Shown piece by piece: positions 45,667 to 56,967 of a stretch of DNA of 64,000 nucleotides; the first letter of the stretch is position 1, and the number at the start of each line of letters is the position of its first letter. The DNA comes from Bubalus kerabau (taxonomy: Eukaryota > Chordata > Mammalia > Artiodactyla > Bovidae). Below the pieces are notes generated by a model. It was given only the letters and a program-made list of their open reading frames with translations, ran no database searches and was not told where the DNA came from. The translations under genes were made by a program, and so were the position numbers. The stretch covers positions 61,388,501-61,452,500 of the forward strand of contig NC_073628.1 of assembly GCF_029407905.1 (NCBI RefSeq), given 5' to 3'.

Positions 45667-48478
45667 AGTGGTTTTATCTTCTTTCTTCAATTTAAGTGTG
45701 AATTTGGCAATAAGGAGTTCATGATCTGAGCCACAGTCAGCTCCGGTCTTGTTTTTGATGACTGTATAGAGCTTCTCCATCTTTGGCTGCAAAGAATATA
45801 ATCAATCTGATTTCGGTGTTGACCATCTGGTGATGTCCATATGTACAGTCTTCTCTTGTGTTGTTGGAAGAGGGTGTTTGCTATTACCAGTGTGTTCTCT
45901 TGGCAAAACTATCAGCCTTTGCCCTGCTTCATTTCATACTCCAAGGACAAATTTACTGTTACTCCAGGTGTTTCTTGACTTCTTACTTTTGCATCCCAGG
46001 CCCCTATAATGAAAAGGACATATTTTGGGGGTATTAACTCTAAAAGGTCTTATAGGTCTTCATAGAACTGTTCAACTTCAGCTTCTTCAGTGTTACTGGT
46101 TGGGGCATAGACTTGGATTACTGTGATATTGAATGGTTTGCCTTGGAAAAGAACAGAGACCATTCTGTCATTTTTGAGATTGCATCCAGGTGCTGCATTT
46201 CGGACACATTGTTGACCATGATGGCTACTCCATTTCTTCTAAGGGATTCCTGCCCACAGTAGTGGATATAATGGTCATATGAGTTAAATTCACCCATTCC
46301 AGTCTATTTCAGTTTGCTGATTCCTAGAATGTCGACATTCACTCTTGTCATCTCCTGTTTGACCACTTCCAATTTGCCTTGATTCGTGGACCTAACATTT
46401 CAGGTTCACCATTCAGGTATGACCTAAATCAAATCCCTTATGATTATACAGTGGAAGTGAGAAATAGATTTAAGGGACTAGATCTGATAGATAGAGTGCC
46501 TGATGAACTATGGACGGAGGTTCCTGACATTGTACAGTAGACAGGGATCAAGACAATCCCCATGGAAAAGAAATGCGAAAAGCAAAATGGCTGTCTTGGG
46601 AGGCCTTGCAAATAGCTGTGAAAAGAAAAAAAGTGAAAAGCAAAGGAGAAAAGGAAAGATATAAGCATCTGAATGCATAGTTCCAAAGAATACAGGGGAG
46701 AGAAGAAAGTCTTCCTTAACGATCAATGCAAAGAAATGGAGGAAAACAACAGAATGGTAAAGACTAGAAATCTCTTCAAGAAAGTTAGAGATACCAAGGG
46801 AAGATTTCATGCAAAGATGGGCTCAGCAAAGGCCAGAAATGGTAGGGACCTAACAGAAGCAGAAGATATTAAGAACAGGTGGCAAGAATACACAGAAGAA
46901 CTGTACAAAAAAGATCTTCACGACACAGATAATCACAATGGTGTGATCAGTCACCTAGAGCCAGACATCCTGAAAAGTGAAGTCAAGTGGGCCTTACAAA
47001 GCATCACTATGAACAAAGCTAGTGGAGGTGATGGAATTCCAGTGGAGCTATTTCCAATCCTGGAAGATGATGCTGTGAAAGTGCTGCACTCAATATGCCA
47101 GCAAATGTGGAAAACTCAGCAGTGTCTACAAATGGGAAAAGGTCAGTTTTCATTCCAATCCCAAAAAAGTGCAATGCCAAAGAATGCTCAAACTACCACA
47201 CAATTGCACTCATCTCACATGCTAGTAAAGTAATGCTCAAAATTCTCCAAGCCAGGCTTCAGCAATACGTGAACCGTGAACTTCCAGAGGTTCAAGCTGG
47301 TTTTAGAAAAGGCAGAGGAACCAGAGACCAAATTGCCAACATCAGCCGGATCATGGAAAAGGCAAGAGAGTTCCAGAAAAACATGTATTTCTGCTTTATT
47401 CACTATGCCAAAACCGTTGACTGTGTGGATCACAATAAACTGTGGAAAATTCTGAAAGAGATGTGAATACCAGACCACCTGACCTGCCTCTTAAGAAAAC
47501 GCTATGCAGGTCAGGAAGCAACACTTAGAACTGGACATGGAACAACAGACTTGTTCCAAATACAAAAAGGAGTCAAGGCTGTATATTGTCAACCTGCTTA
47601 TTTAACTTATATGCAGAGTACATCATGAGAAACACTGGGCTAGAAGAAGCACAAGCTGGATTCAAGATTGCCAGGAGAAATATCAATAACCTCAGATATG
47701 CAGATGACACCACCCTTATGGCAGAAAGTGAAGAGGAACTAAAAAGCTCTTGATGAAAGTGAAAGAGAAGAGTGAAAAAGTTGGCTTAAAATTCAACATT
47801 CAGAAAACAAAGATCATGGCATCACTTCCATCACTTCATGGGAAATAGATGGGGAAACAGTGGAAACAGTGTCAGACTTCATTTTTGGGGGCTCCAAAAC
47901 CACTGCAGATGGTGATTGCAGCCATGAAATTAGAAGACGCTTTCTCCTTGGAAGGAAAGTTATGACCAATCTAGATAGCATATTCAAAAACAGAGACATT
48001 AGTTTGCCAACAAATGTCTGTCTAGTCAAGGCTATGGTTTTTCCAGTAGTCATGTATGGATGTGAGATTTGGACTGTGAAGAAAGCTGAGTGCCGAAGAA
48101 TTGATGTTTTTGAACTGTGGTGTTGGAGAAGACTCTTGAGAGTCCCTTGGACTGCAAGGAGATCCAACCAGTGCATTCTAAAGCAGATAAATCCTGGGTG
48201 TTCTTTGGAAGAACTAATGCTAAATCTGAAACTCCAATACTTTGGCCACCTCATGTGAAGAGTTAACTCATTGGAAAAGACTCTGATGCTCAGAGGTATT
48301 GGGGGCAGGAGGAGAAGGGGATGACAGAGGATGAGATGGCTGGATGGCATACCCAACTCAATGGACATGAGTTTGAGTGAACTCCGGGAGTTGGTGGTGG
48401 ACAGGAAGGCCTGGGTGCTGCAATTCATGGGGTCGCAAAGAATCAGACGTCACTGAGTGACTGAACTGAACTGAACGG
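45667..48478 (+). mobile_element. BovB LINE with inverted 5' part and TSD
   Basis: 46408-48478 is sense BovB from the endonuclease-RT linker to the 3' tail. 45667-46407 is the endonuclease-coding part of the same element in antisense. The two pieces meet at 46407/46408 (caggttc then accattcaggtatgacc), and together they cover the element almost without loss, since the antisense piece ends where the sense piece begins. The TSD is atcctctaacct at 45655-45666 against atcctctaatct at 48479-48490. This is a textbook product of twin priming. Confidence 0.93.
46673..48258 (+). pseudogene. BovB reverse transcriptase remnant
   Basis: Overlapping open pieces 46673-47233 (186 codons; linker and RT start, with NKASGGDGIPVELFP), 47095-47466 (123 codons, next frame; QAGFRKGRGT) and 47860-48258 (132 codons, C-terminal). 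The catalytic YADD is intact at 47697-47708 but lies in a short frame between indels near 47570 and 47745. The endonuclease lies inverted upstream (45667-46407) and could not be translated with it. Confidence 0.9.
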
Positions 48479-48556
48479 ATCCTCTAATCTAACCAAATTA
48501 GACAACCAATTCCAAATTCCCAGATTTAAGGGCCTTCTTCCTGGAATCACTTCTGT

Positions 48557-48693
48557 AGCTGCTGCTGCTGATGCTGCTAAGTCATTTCAGTCGTGTCCGA
48601 CTCTGTGCGACCCCATAGACGGCAGCCCACTAGTGTCCCCCATCCCTGGGATTTTCCAGGCAAGAACAGTGGAGTGGGTTACCATCTCTTTCT
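48557..48693 (-). mobile_element. Single-unit BOV-A2 fragment
   Basis: Starts at a CTG-rich tail (gctgctgctgatgctgctaag) like the BOV-A2 at 9253, and stops after gtggagtgggttaccatc. Only the tail-side half is present. Confidence 0.88.
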
Positions 48694-49019
48694 ATTTTTT
48701 TTTTCCTCTTTTGTCTTTGATTAATTTTTCAAGAAAACAAAATATTATAGACTTGGTCACATTAAATCTCATATAACTTTATGTCCATGTAGTTGTGTTA
48801 TTTTGCTTCTCATTACTCCTTCAAATACAAATTTAAATGTAAATATTTAAGTGGCAATTCTTCTGAAGAAGAAAATTTTATATATATATACACACACACA
48901 CACAGATATATGTGTTTATATGTATATGCATACTATGCATATAGAAATTATTTCCTCATATTTGAAGATAATCTAGTTGATAACATTTTAGTTCAAGCTT
49001 TCTTTTTTTGAGATTTTTT
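48694..49019. other. AT-rich DNA with (TA)n(CA)n repeat
   Basis: Contains a compound (TA)n(CA)n tract at 48877-48904. No gene. Confidence 0.6.
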
Positions 49020-49300
49020 TAAAAATTAAAAATTAAATTTTATTGGAATGTGGTTGCTTTTCAATGATGTGTTAGTTTTTAATGTATAGCAAAATGAATC
49101 AGAAAACTTAGACATACATCCCCTCCTGTTTGGACTTCCTTCTTATTTGGAAGGAACACAACACAGAGCACTGAATTCCCTGTGTTGTACATTATGTTCT
49201 CACTAGTTATGTTTTTAAAATACATAAAATATTGTATTCTGTTACTATTGAGCAGTCTAATTGCTAGCCCAATCCTGTCACAGTCTCAATGAAGTCCCTG
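49020..49300 (-). mobile_element. Old L1 3' end
   Basis: Antisense L1 3' UTR: ttattggaatgtggttgctttt, then catcccctcctgtttggacttcc, and tgttgtacattatgttctcac. Confidence 0.75.
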
Positions 49301-50285
49301 GGAATATTGCATGTTGTGTAAAATTGTGAATGGGAAAACAGTTTCAGGCAAGACCCTAACTTGTACATATCTTTTCTACTTTATGTAAAAATGAGTGTCC
49401 AATTTAAAAGACAGCTAGATTATGTCATGAAACCAAAGACTATATACAAAGTGTCATTCTATGTCATACTGCCTACAATTTTATGATTTCGAGGAACCAC
49501 TGAGAATTTTTATGTAGCATTTTAATCTATGCTGATTTGGTTATTTAGAGTAGAATGTTTTATGTTTTCTAGGTTTGTGGATGACTTTCTCAATAATGTC
49601 ATTTGTGTAATCATGTATATTAGTATGTATGCTGTACCAGCAACTTCATTTTTTAGTTTGAGCTATTTTTTTTTTACATATTTAATTTTGTTTTCTTCTT
49701 GGGTAAAGTTACAATAAGTGACATAAAATAATTTTACTTAAGTTTACAAAATGCCTCATAAGAGCCAAAAATTGGTGTCTCTCACTTTGGCATATACAGA
49801 CACCACTGGAGATTGAAATGCTGTGAGAGACCAATATTCTTGGGGAAGACTCTGCTTATGCTTTTAGCTATCATTAGTGTTTATGTGATACGTGTATTCA
49901 ATTTGATATGAATTATGATATTTGTTTAACAGTAAGAACCACTTAGTCAATACTTTACGTTACGACTAAGAAAAACAAGGAGAAGATTATGACATGTGTT
50001 TATAAAATGTCATGGCAAGTAGGAATGCATTACTGAGATGATAAAAATTTTTAAGAAAATGGATACAATTCTTTGACTTTAAGCATTGGAGATAAAATTG
50101 TAAAATTCCTACATTAAGAGTTAAAACATATTCAAATGTAAGAACTGTTATAATTTTAACCTGATTATTTCTTACATAATACAGTGCCCTGTAATTGGAT
50201 TACTCCCATCAGATAATTCAGTTTTAAGAAAACATAATTTAGCAATGGACTGGAATATATAATGCCTGGTTCTATGTACTGTTCT
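49301..50285. other. AT-rich DNA, no gene
   Basis: About 1 kb with no gene and no assignable repeat. Confidence 0.5.
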
Positions 50286-50500
50286 GCTTGAGTGCATGCT
50301 CAGTCATGTTTGATTCTTTGTGACACCAAGGACTGCAACCCACCAGGCTCCTATGTCCATGAAAGCTTCCAGCAAGAATACTGAAGTAAGTTGCCATTTC
50401 CTCCTCCAGGGGATCTTCCTGACCTAGGGATCAAACCCAAGTCCACTGTGTCTCATGCATTGGCAGCAGATTCTTTACCACTGATTCACCTGGGAACTTC
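50286..50500 (-). mobile_element. Bov-tA SINE
   Basis: Antisense, complete but diverged, from gagtgcatgctcagtcatg to the head complement (gattcacctgggaacttcc). Confidence 0.9.
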
Positions 50501-50923
50501 CATGCAATATTTCACTAAGGCATTTAAATGTCTCTGGGAGGAAAATCCACTTTATCAAAATGATAGCTTGATGGTGCACAGATTTCTTTACCCTTTGTCT
50601 GCAATGTCAGTTATGCTGACTTCACTATTATCATAATTTTTCATTTCTTACAACAGTGCTGGTCTACACAAAACAAATTACATATTCTGCTGCCCTCATT
50701 ATCTTAAACTAATGTAGCCATGAAATCTCCTGAAAAATAAATTTTACCTATGTTAGGGAAATTAGGTGGGATAGCAATTCAGAGCTGACTTACCAAGCAA
50801 CTAATAATATCCTGTTTTATTTTGGTTGGGCGATGCAATTTCAAAAAGAAAAGATTTAAAAACACCCCATAAAATGGTTATATTCTGTATTACATAGATG
50901 TTCTGAAATAAAGGTTTTAGTTG

Positions 50924-50927
<4 letters not shown>
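50501..50927. other. Unassigned AT-rich DNA
   Basis: Nothing recognised between a Bov-tA and an AT repeat. Confidence 0.5.

Positions 50928-50958
<31 letters not shown>
50928..50958. repeat. (AT)n microsatellite
   Basis: About fifteen AT units that end at the target site of a tiny SINE insertion. Confidence 0.97.
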
Positions 50959-50961
<3 letters not shown>

Positions 50962-50962
<1 letters not shown>

Positions 50963-50998
50963 TCAGTCGCTCAGTCATGTCCGACTCTTTGCGACCCC
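50962..50998 (-). mobile_element. 37-bp SINE stub with its own TSD
   Basis: Only the last 37 bases of a Bov-tA/BovB-type tail are present in antisense (from atcagtcgctcag to tttgcgacccc). The target atatatcag is duplicated exactly at 50953-50961 and 50999-51007. It shows an extreme 5' truncation. Confidence 0.88.
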
Positions 50999-51007
50999 AT
51001 ATATCAG

Positions 51008-51975
51008 AAGACAGAATGCAAACAAAATTTCCACTTGAAGGTGAAATATTAACTATATTAATTTAGCTCCACAAAATTTGTTTTCTGTGTGAATGAGTGT
51101 TCTTCAATTTTCATGTTTCTTTCTATGAAAATGAGTTTTCTTGTCTTAAAGTCTTCTGCTCTTTGATATGTACCTTACTCCTTTTCAGAGAATTAAGGTG
51201 GCTTGCATCATTTCTCAGTCAGGACTTTTGGTGTCTCTTTATTTCATCTGGACTGATGTGAGTTCTGACCTATTATAAGGTCTACATAGACACAGCATTC
51301 TTACCGAAAAATATACTCTAGCTTTGTAGAGAAACACAAGTGATGTTCTGTTTCTTCTTCATCACATTTTTGTCTTATATCTGAACTTGTTGGTTAGATT
51401 TTGATCAACAGTGATTTTTATTATGCTTTATCAGTTATTTTGTTTTTCCCTATAAAATGCATTTAATTATACTTGTAAATTTACTTGCTCACATATTTTT
51501 TGTATTGAAATCTAATTTTGCATTGTTTCTTTTTATATTTTCCCTTTGTACAAGAATAATAACAATTACATTTAAAGCTGTTAGATGCACCATTTTAAAC
51601 ACACACATGATTTATTCTTCACAACAATTCTACGAAATGTTATTAGGTCTCAGAATAGGATGAAAAGTTATAAAATGTATAACCATTCCTAGGATACAGA
51701 CCAAGTAAATGGTAAACTAAGGATTCATACTCAAGCAACCTAATTTCAGACTTCATATTTTCAAATTTATTTTATATATCACATAGCATTTTTACTACTT
51801 TCTTCATTAAAATTATATATAATGTAAAATAAAGCAAGGTAATTTTTTTCAAACAACTGAGGTTATACTTTCTTTTTATTAAAAGAGTCTAAATTAAGTG
51901 ATTTCACAATATAAAGCAAGTTCAGAAAAGGATATTAAATCTGAAACAATTCATAGGAATCATTTTGTTTTGTAC
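51008..51975. other. AT-rich DNA, no gene
   Basis: Nothing recognised. Short open frames (51457-51663) are AT-rich and without domains. Confidence 0.5.
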
Positions 51976-51987
51976 TTTATTAACTGT

Positions 51988-52291
51988 GGGCTTCCCTGAC
52001 AGCTCAGTTGGTAAAGAATCTGCCTGCAGTGCAGGAGATCCCGGTTTGATTCCTGGGTCAGGAAGATCCACTGGAGGAGGGATAGGCTGCCCACTGCAGT
52101 ATTATTGGGATTCTCTTGTGACTCAGCTGGTAAAGAATCCACCTGCAATTTGGGAGAACTGGGTTCGATCCCTAGGTTTGGAAGATCCCCTGTAGAAGGG
52201 AAATGCTTCTGGCCTAGAGAATTCCATGGACTGGGTAGTTTATAGAGTCACAAAGAGCTGGACTTGACTCACTGACTTTCACTTTCCCTCT
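51988..52291 (+). mobile_element. BOV-A2 SINE with TSD
   Basis: Two-unit sense BOV-A2. Unit one starts with gggcttccctgacagctcag, and unit two at gggattctcttgtgactcag (about 52108) with a good B-box (gggttcgatccctag). TSD: tttattaactgt (51976-51987) against tttattagctgt (52292-52303). Confidence 0.95.
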
Positions 52292-52303
52292 TTTATTAGC
52301 TGT

Positions 52304-52737
52304 ATTTTATGTGCACATAATAAGTACTTTTATACAAATTTATAAAACACATGCATTTAAAACCTATTAGCAAATCACATGGTTAACAATAAAATGTAAA
52401 ATTCACAGAACTACTGAACTAATTATTAATTATAACTGCAAGTAAAAAAAATATGGGAATTGATTTATATATTAATATACTAATTAAAATTCATGAGCTA
52501 GACTTTTGTTTCTGACAATAATCAAGTAAAATATCCAGACTTGATCTCAACCATGAACAATTAGAGAATGGGGAGGGGGGGAGAAAACACAAACAAACAA
52601 ATATAGACACTAGATAATTGATGACATAGGACTGTGATACCCCAAATTGGGAAAACAAGTCATGTGAGAAATAAAACTGACTAGAGACATATTACAGATC
52701 ACAGTTCAGAGACAGAGATCCCAAGTAGAGCACAGTA
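52304..52737. other. AT-rich DNA
   Basis: No gene. A G-rich run (ggggaggggggg) lies at 52570-52581. Confidence 0.5.
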
Positions 52738-52946
52738 ATATTACTGAGCTCAGCATATAGATAAAGAAGTTGCCTGCAGTGCAGGAGTGTGGGTTGGATT
52801 CCTGGATCAGGAAGATCGCCTGGAGGAGGGTATGGCAACCCACCCCAGTATTCTTAACTGGAAAAATCCCACTGAGAGAAGAGTCTGGTGGGCTACAGTC
52901 CATAAGGTCATAAAAAGTCAGACATGACTAAAATGACTGAAAGCAG
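52738..52946 (+). mobile_element. Bov-tA SINE
   Basis: Sense, with an altered head and a recognisable middle (gcctggaggagggtatggcaaccc) and tail. Confidence 0.9.
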
Positions 52947-53484
52947 GGACAAAGCATATAGTGATTAAAGTTTAGGCGCCCTAAAATAGTTGCAAGTAAG
53001 TTGCAAGGCACAGTTCAATACAAGACAAACCTATAATAGAAAAAGAGCACCAAAACTCTGCATAGCAATTGCTCTGAGTCTCTGCAGAATACTGAATTGT
53101 ATGTGTACAATGAAAGTTTATTAGATTAGGAAAAAATGATAGGGTGATGGTATAAGCTAGACAATTCTCAGAAATTACATGAGATGCAGAGATATTCAAG
53201 ATCCAAACATTATTAGAGAGCCAACTGTCAGTAACCTTGGCCATTCAGTAAGGTTCCCAGGAGGTTAATATTATAGTAATTAAACAATGACAGTAGTAAG
53301 CCTAATTTGTTTAGCCTAGAAGATTATTGGTCAGAATAAGCCTAAATTTTCTCCAGAGAAACGTCTATTTTATACTCAAAAAAAGCAATGCTTAAAAATA
53401 AGTCTAGAGAAAAACAAACCTGATGTGAGAATAATTTAATTGCCTTCTAGAACCCATACGCAGAATATTGGATTAAAGGTTTAC
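52947..53484. other. Unassigned DNA upstream of the BovB nest
   Basis: No gene or clear repeat. The exact 5' end of the outer BovB is not sharp. Confidence 0.45.
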
Positions 53485-54903
53485 TAAGAATGGCCTTGCT
53501 CACCAGAGCAAGCCCCAGTTTTCCTAATGGCCAATCCCTCCCATCAGGAAGCTTCAATAAGCCTCTTATCCTCATTCGTCAGAGGGCAGACAGAATGAAA
53601 ACCACAATCACAAAAAAACTAACCAAACTGATGACATGGATCACAGCCTTCTCTAACTCAGTGAAACTATGAGCTATGCTGTGCAAAACCAGCCAAGACA
53701 GACAGATCATGGTGGAGAGTTCTGACAAAATGTCATTCACTGGAGAAGGGAATGGCAAACCACTTCAGCATTCTTGCCTTGAGAACCCCATGAACTGTAT
53801 GAAAATGTAAAAGATGAATTCCCCAGGTCAGTCAGTATCCAGCATGCTCCTGGAGAAGAGCAGAGAAAGAGCTCCAGAAAGAATGAAGAGGCTGAGCCAA
53901 AGCAGAAAATACACCCAGTTGTGAATGTGTCTAGTGGTGAAAGTAAGTTTGATGCTGTAGAGGGCAATATTGCATAGGAACCTGGAATGTTAGATCCATG
54001 AATCAAGGTAAATTGGAAGTGGTTAAAAAGGAGATGACAAGCATAAATATCAATATTTTAAGAATCAATGAACTAAAATGGACTGTAATGGTCAATATTT
54101 TTATTATATCTACTATGGTTGGCAAGTTTCATTGAGTTAGACAAGGCTGTGGTCTGTGTGATTAGATTGACTAGTTTTCTGTGATTATGGTTTCATTGTG
54201 TCTGCCCTCTGATGCCCTCTCGCAACACCTACCATCTTACTTGGGTTTCTCATACCTTGGACGAGGGGTATTTCCTCATGGCTGCACCTCCTGACCTTGA
54301 AGGTGGAGTAGCTTCTCTTGGCCCTCCTGTTCCCATGCAGCCATGCTGCTTGCACGTGGGGTTGCTCCTCTCAGCCTCCACTCCAACTTTCAATGTGGGG
54401 TCGTGTGGGGACACCCAAGAAGGGCAGGTCATGGTGGAGAGGTCTGACAGAATGTGGTCCACTGGAGAAGGGAATGGCAAACCACTTCAGTATTCTTGCC
54501 TTTAGAACCCCATGATCAGTATGAAAAAGCAAAATGACAGGATACTGAAAGAGGAACTCCCCAGGTCTGTAGGTGCCCAATATGCTACAGGAGATCAGTG
54601 GAGAAATAACTCCAGAAAGAATGAAAGGATGGAGCCAAAGCAAAAACAATACCCAGTTGTGGATGTGACTGGTGATAGAAACAAGGTACAATGCTCTAAG
54701 AGGAATATTGCATAGGAACATGGAATGTTAGGTCCAGAAATCAAGGCAAATTGGAAATGGCCAAACAGGAGATGGCAAGAGTGAACATCGACATTCTAGG
54801 AATCAGATAACTAAAATGGACTGGAATAGGTGAATTTAACTCAGATGACCTTTATATCTACTACTGTGGGCAGGAATCCTTTAGAAAATATGGAGTAGCC
54901 ATC

Positions 54904-55620
54904 ATGGTCAACAAAAGAGTCCTAAATGCAGCACTTGGATGCAATCTCAAAAATGACAGAATGATCTCTGTTCATTTCCAAGGCAAACCATTCAATATCA
55001 GGGTAATCCAAGTCTATGCCCAAACCAGTAATGCTGAAGAAGCAGAGGTTGAACAGTTCTATGAAGACCTACAAGACCTTTTAGAACTAACACCCCAAAA
55101 AGATGTCCTTTTCATTGTAGGGGACTGGAATGCAAAAGTAGGAAGTCAAGAAACACCTGTGGTAATAGGCAAATTTGGTCATGGAATAAGGAATGAAGCA
55201 GGGCAAAGGCTAATACAGTTTTGCCAAGATAATGCACTGGTCATAGCAACACCCTCTTCCAACAACACAAGAGAAGACTCTACACATGGACATCACTAGA
55301 TGGTCAACACTCAAATCAGATTGATTATATTCTTTGTAGACAAAGATGGAGAAGCTCTATACAGTCAGCAAAAACAAGACCAGGAGCTGGCTGTGGCTCA
55401 GATCATGAACGCCTTATTTCCAAATTCAGACTGAAATTGAAGAAAGTAGGGAAAACCACTAGCCCATTCAGGTATGACCTAAATCAATTCCCTTATGATT
55501 ATACAGTGGAAGTGCGAAATAGATTTAAGGGACTAGATCTGATAGATACAGCGCCTGATGAACTATGGACGGAGGTTCCTGACATTGTACAGGAGACAGG
55601 GATCAACACAATCCCCATGG
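54904..55620 (+). pseudogene. Inner BovB endonuclease remnant
   Basis: Apurinic-type endonuclease of BovB, which nicks target DNA to prime reverse transcription. 54904-55299 is open for 131 codons and contains the family-typical GDWNAKVG motif (about residues 78-85), preceded by NAEEAEVEQFYEDLQDL. A frameshift or stop follows at 55300. The frame starting at 55437 carries the region after the endonuclease and runs straight into the LTR at 55626, giving a spurious BovB-LTR fusion frame. The N-terminal part of the domain lies upstream (54720-54900) without a good frame. Confidence 0.88.
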
Positions 55621-55625
55621 AAAAG

Positions 55626-56913
55626 TGCCAGGAGCCGGCGAGAGACATTCCACTCGTGACAAAGGTCATGAGGAAGGAGGCTCAGCATACGCAAAGGCGG
55701 GATCGAGCCTCGGGTGTCCCCCCGGATATTCTCGAGCATCTACCCCCAAAAACCAGAGTCTGCCTACTTTATTGCTTTGTGCTCTCACCTCTGACTTTAC
55801 TGGGGGCTGTCCCCCACCACCATCTCACTCTCTCTGTCAAAGAGTTAACTTACAGCTCCAATTAATAAAGTTCCTGGACAATTAGGAGTGTTTAAATCCA
55901 AACCCCTCAGATGGCTCTCTAACTCGCCTGACAAGTTTACCCGGACACCTACAGCTATGCATACGATTGTTTACAGTCTCCCAGCCTCGAGAGGCACGGG
56001 AAGCTTAAGATATTCAAACAGCTTAGAGCCTCTCAGAGAGTTAGAAACTGTCAGAATAAAACTAGTAAAAGATTTCCTTGATGAGCCAATGTTTGTTGCC
56101 AAGTTTCCACATCCCCTGAATTGTATCCTTGAATATGTATTAATTAATAGTTGGTATGTAGAAAAATAAGTAGTGGCCTTGGTGCTAGTAACTTTAGACC
56201 CTTAAGGTAATAAATTCTTTCCTTTGTAAACCCATTACACATCCGCCCTATAGGAATGTAATTTTGTCTTCGAAAGATGGCGCCAAACCTTAAAATCATT
56301 ACTCTTAGAGAAAATAAGTCTTATGGTTGACAAACCTTTATCAAGAGTCATAAAATGTTAATGGGCCTTCTGACCAGAAGATGATGTAAATCACCTAAAC
56401 CATTTGTATACGATAAATTTGCAGGAAAGAAACCCTGGTTTTTCATAAGCATCAAAGACTGCTGACTTTGCATCCCCTATTATCCTCTATGTGTAACTTA
56501 GGGTATAAAAGCCCCTGTTGAAAATAAAGCTATGGGCCTTGCTCACCAACACTTGGTCTCCCCATGTCATTCTTCCCTTAATTTTCAGCTGAGTGTCCAT
56601 CTGGAGCACGGATATCTTCTGCGACCATTTATTTGCCTGGGCTTCTAAGACCCACTCGAGAAGGTGTCTAAGGTGGGGCACCTTCCGCTATTCGAGAGGG
56701 CGCCTGCGGCCTCCGTGGACAGAGCTAACCTGGTGTCACGGGTTATATTGATTTTCTGCGTAAACCAAGCCACTCAGCTTCTTTTCTCCACTGAATTTTC
56801 CTACTGAGCTATCCTCTTTTTATTACTCTTTATATCTCTAATTAACATTTGAATAGGTCGCCTAGCCTTCTCTCCTTCGAATACCCTGGATCAGCCAGGG
56901 CTGGACCCCGGCA
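55626..56913 (+). mobile_element. Solo ERVK-type LTR in the inner BovB
   Basis: 1288 bases with TG/CA ends, the same family and strand as 34115-35403, and only a few percent different by eye. Flanks are gaaaag (55620-55625) and ggaaag (56914-56919), a 6-bp TSD with one change. The TATA box is at 56504-56511 and aataaa at 56523-56528. The internal provirus is gone. The longest open frames inside it (for example 55888-56169) are chance. Confidence 0.93.
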
Positions 56914-56967
56914 GGAAAGAAATGCAAAAAAGCAAAATGGCTGTCTTGGGAGGACTTACAAATAGCT

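Noticed and set aside
47814..48428. 204-codon minus-strand frame
   Set aside because: Antisense of the BovB RT C-terminal region, recurring in other BovB copies because of shared sequence and not selection.
34115..56913. One giant provirus bounded by the two LTRs
   Set aside because: Each LTR has its own TSD and different host element, and no viral sequence lies between them in the expected order.
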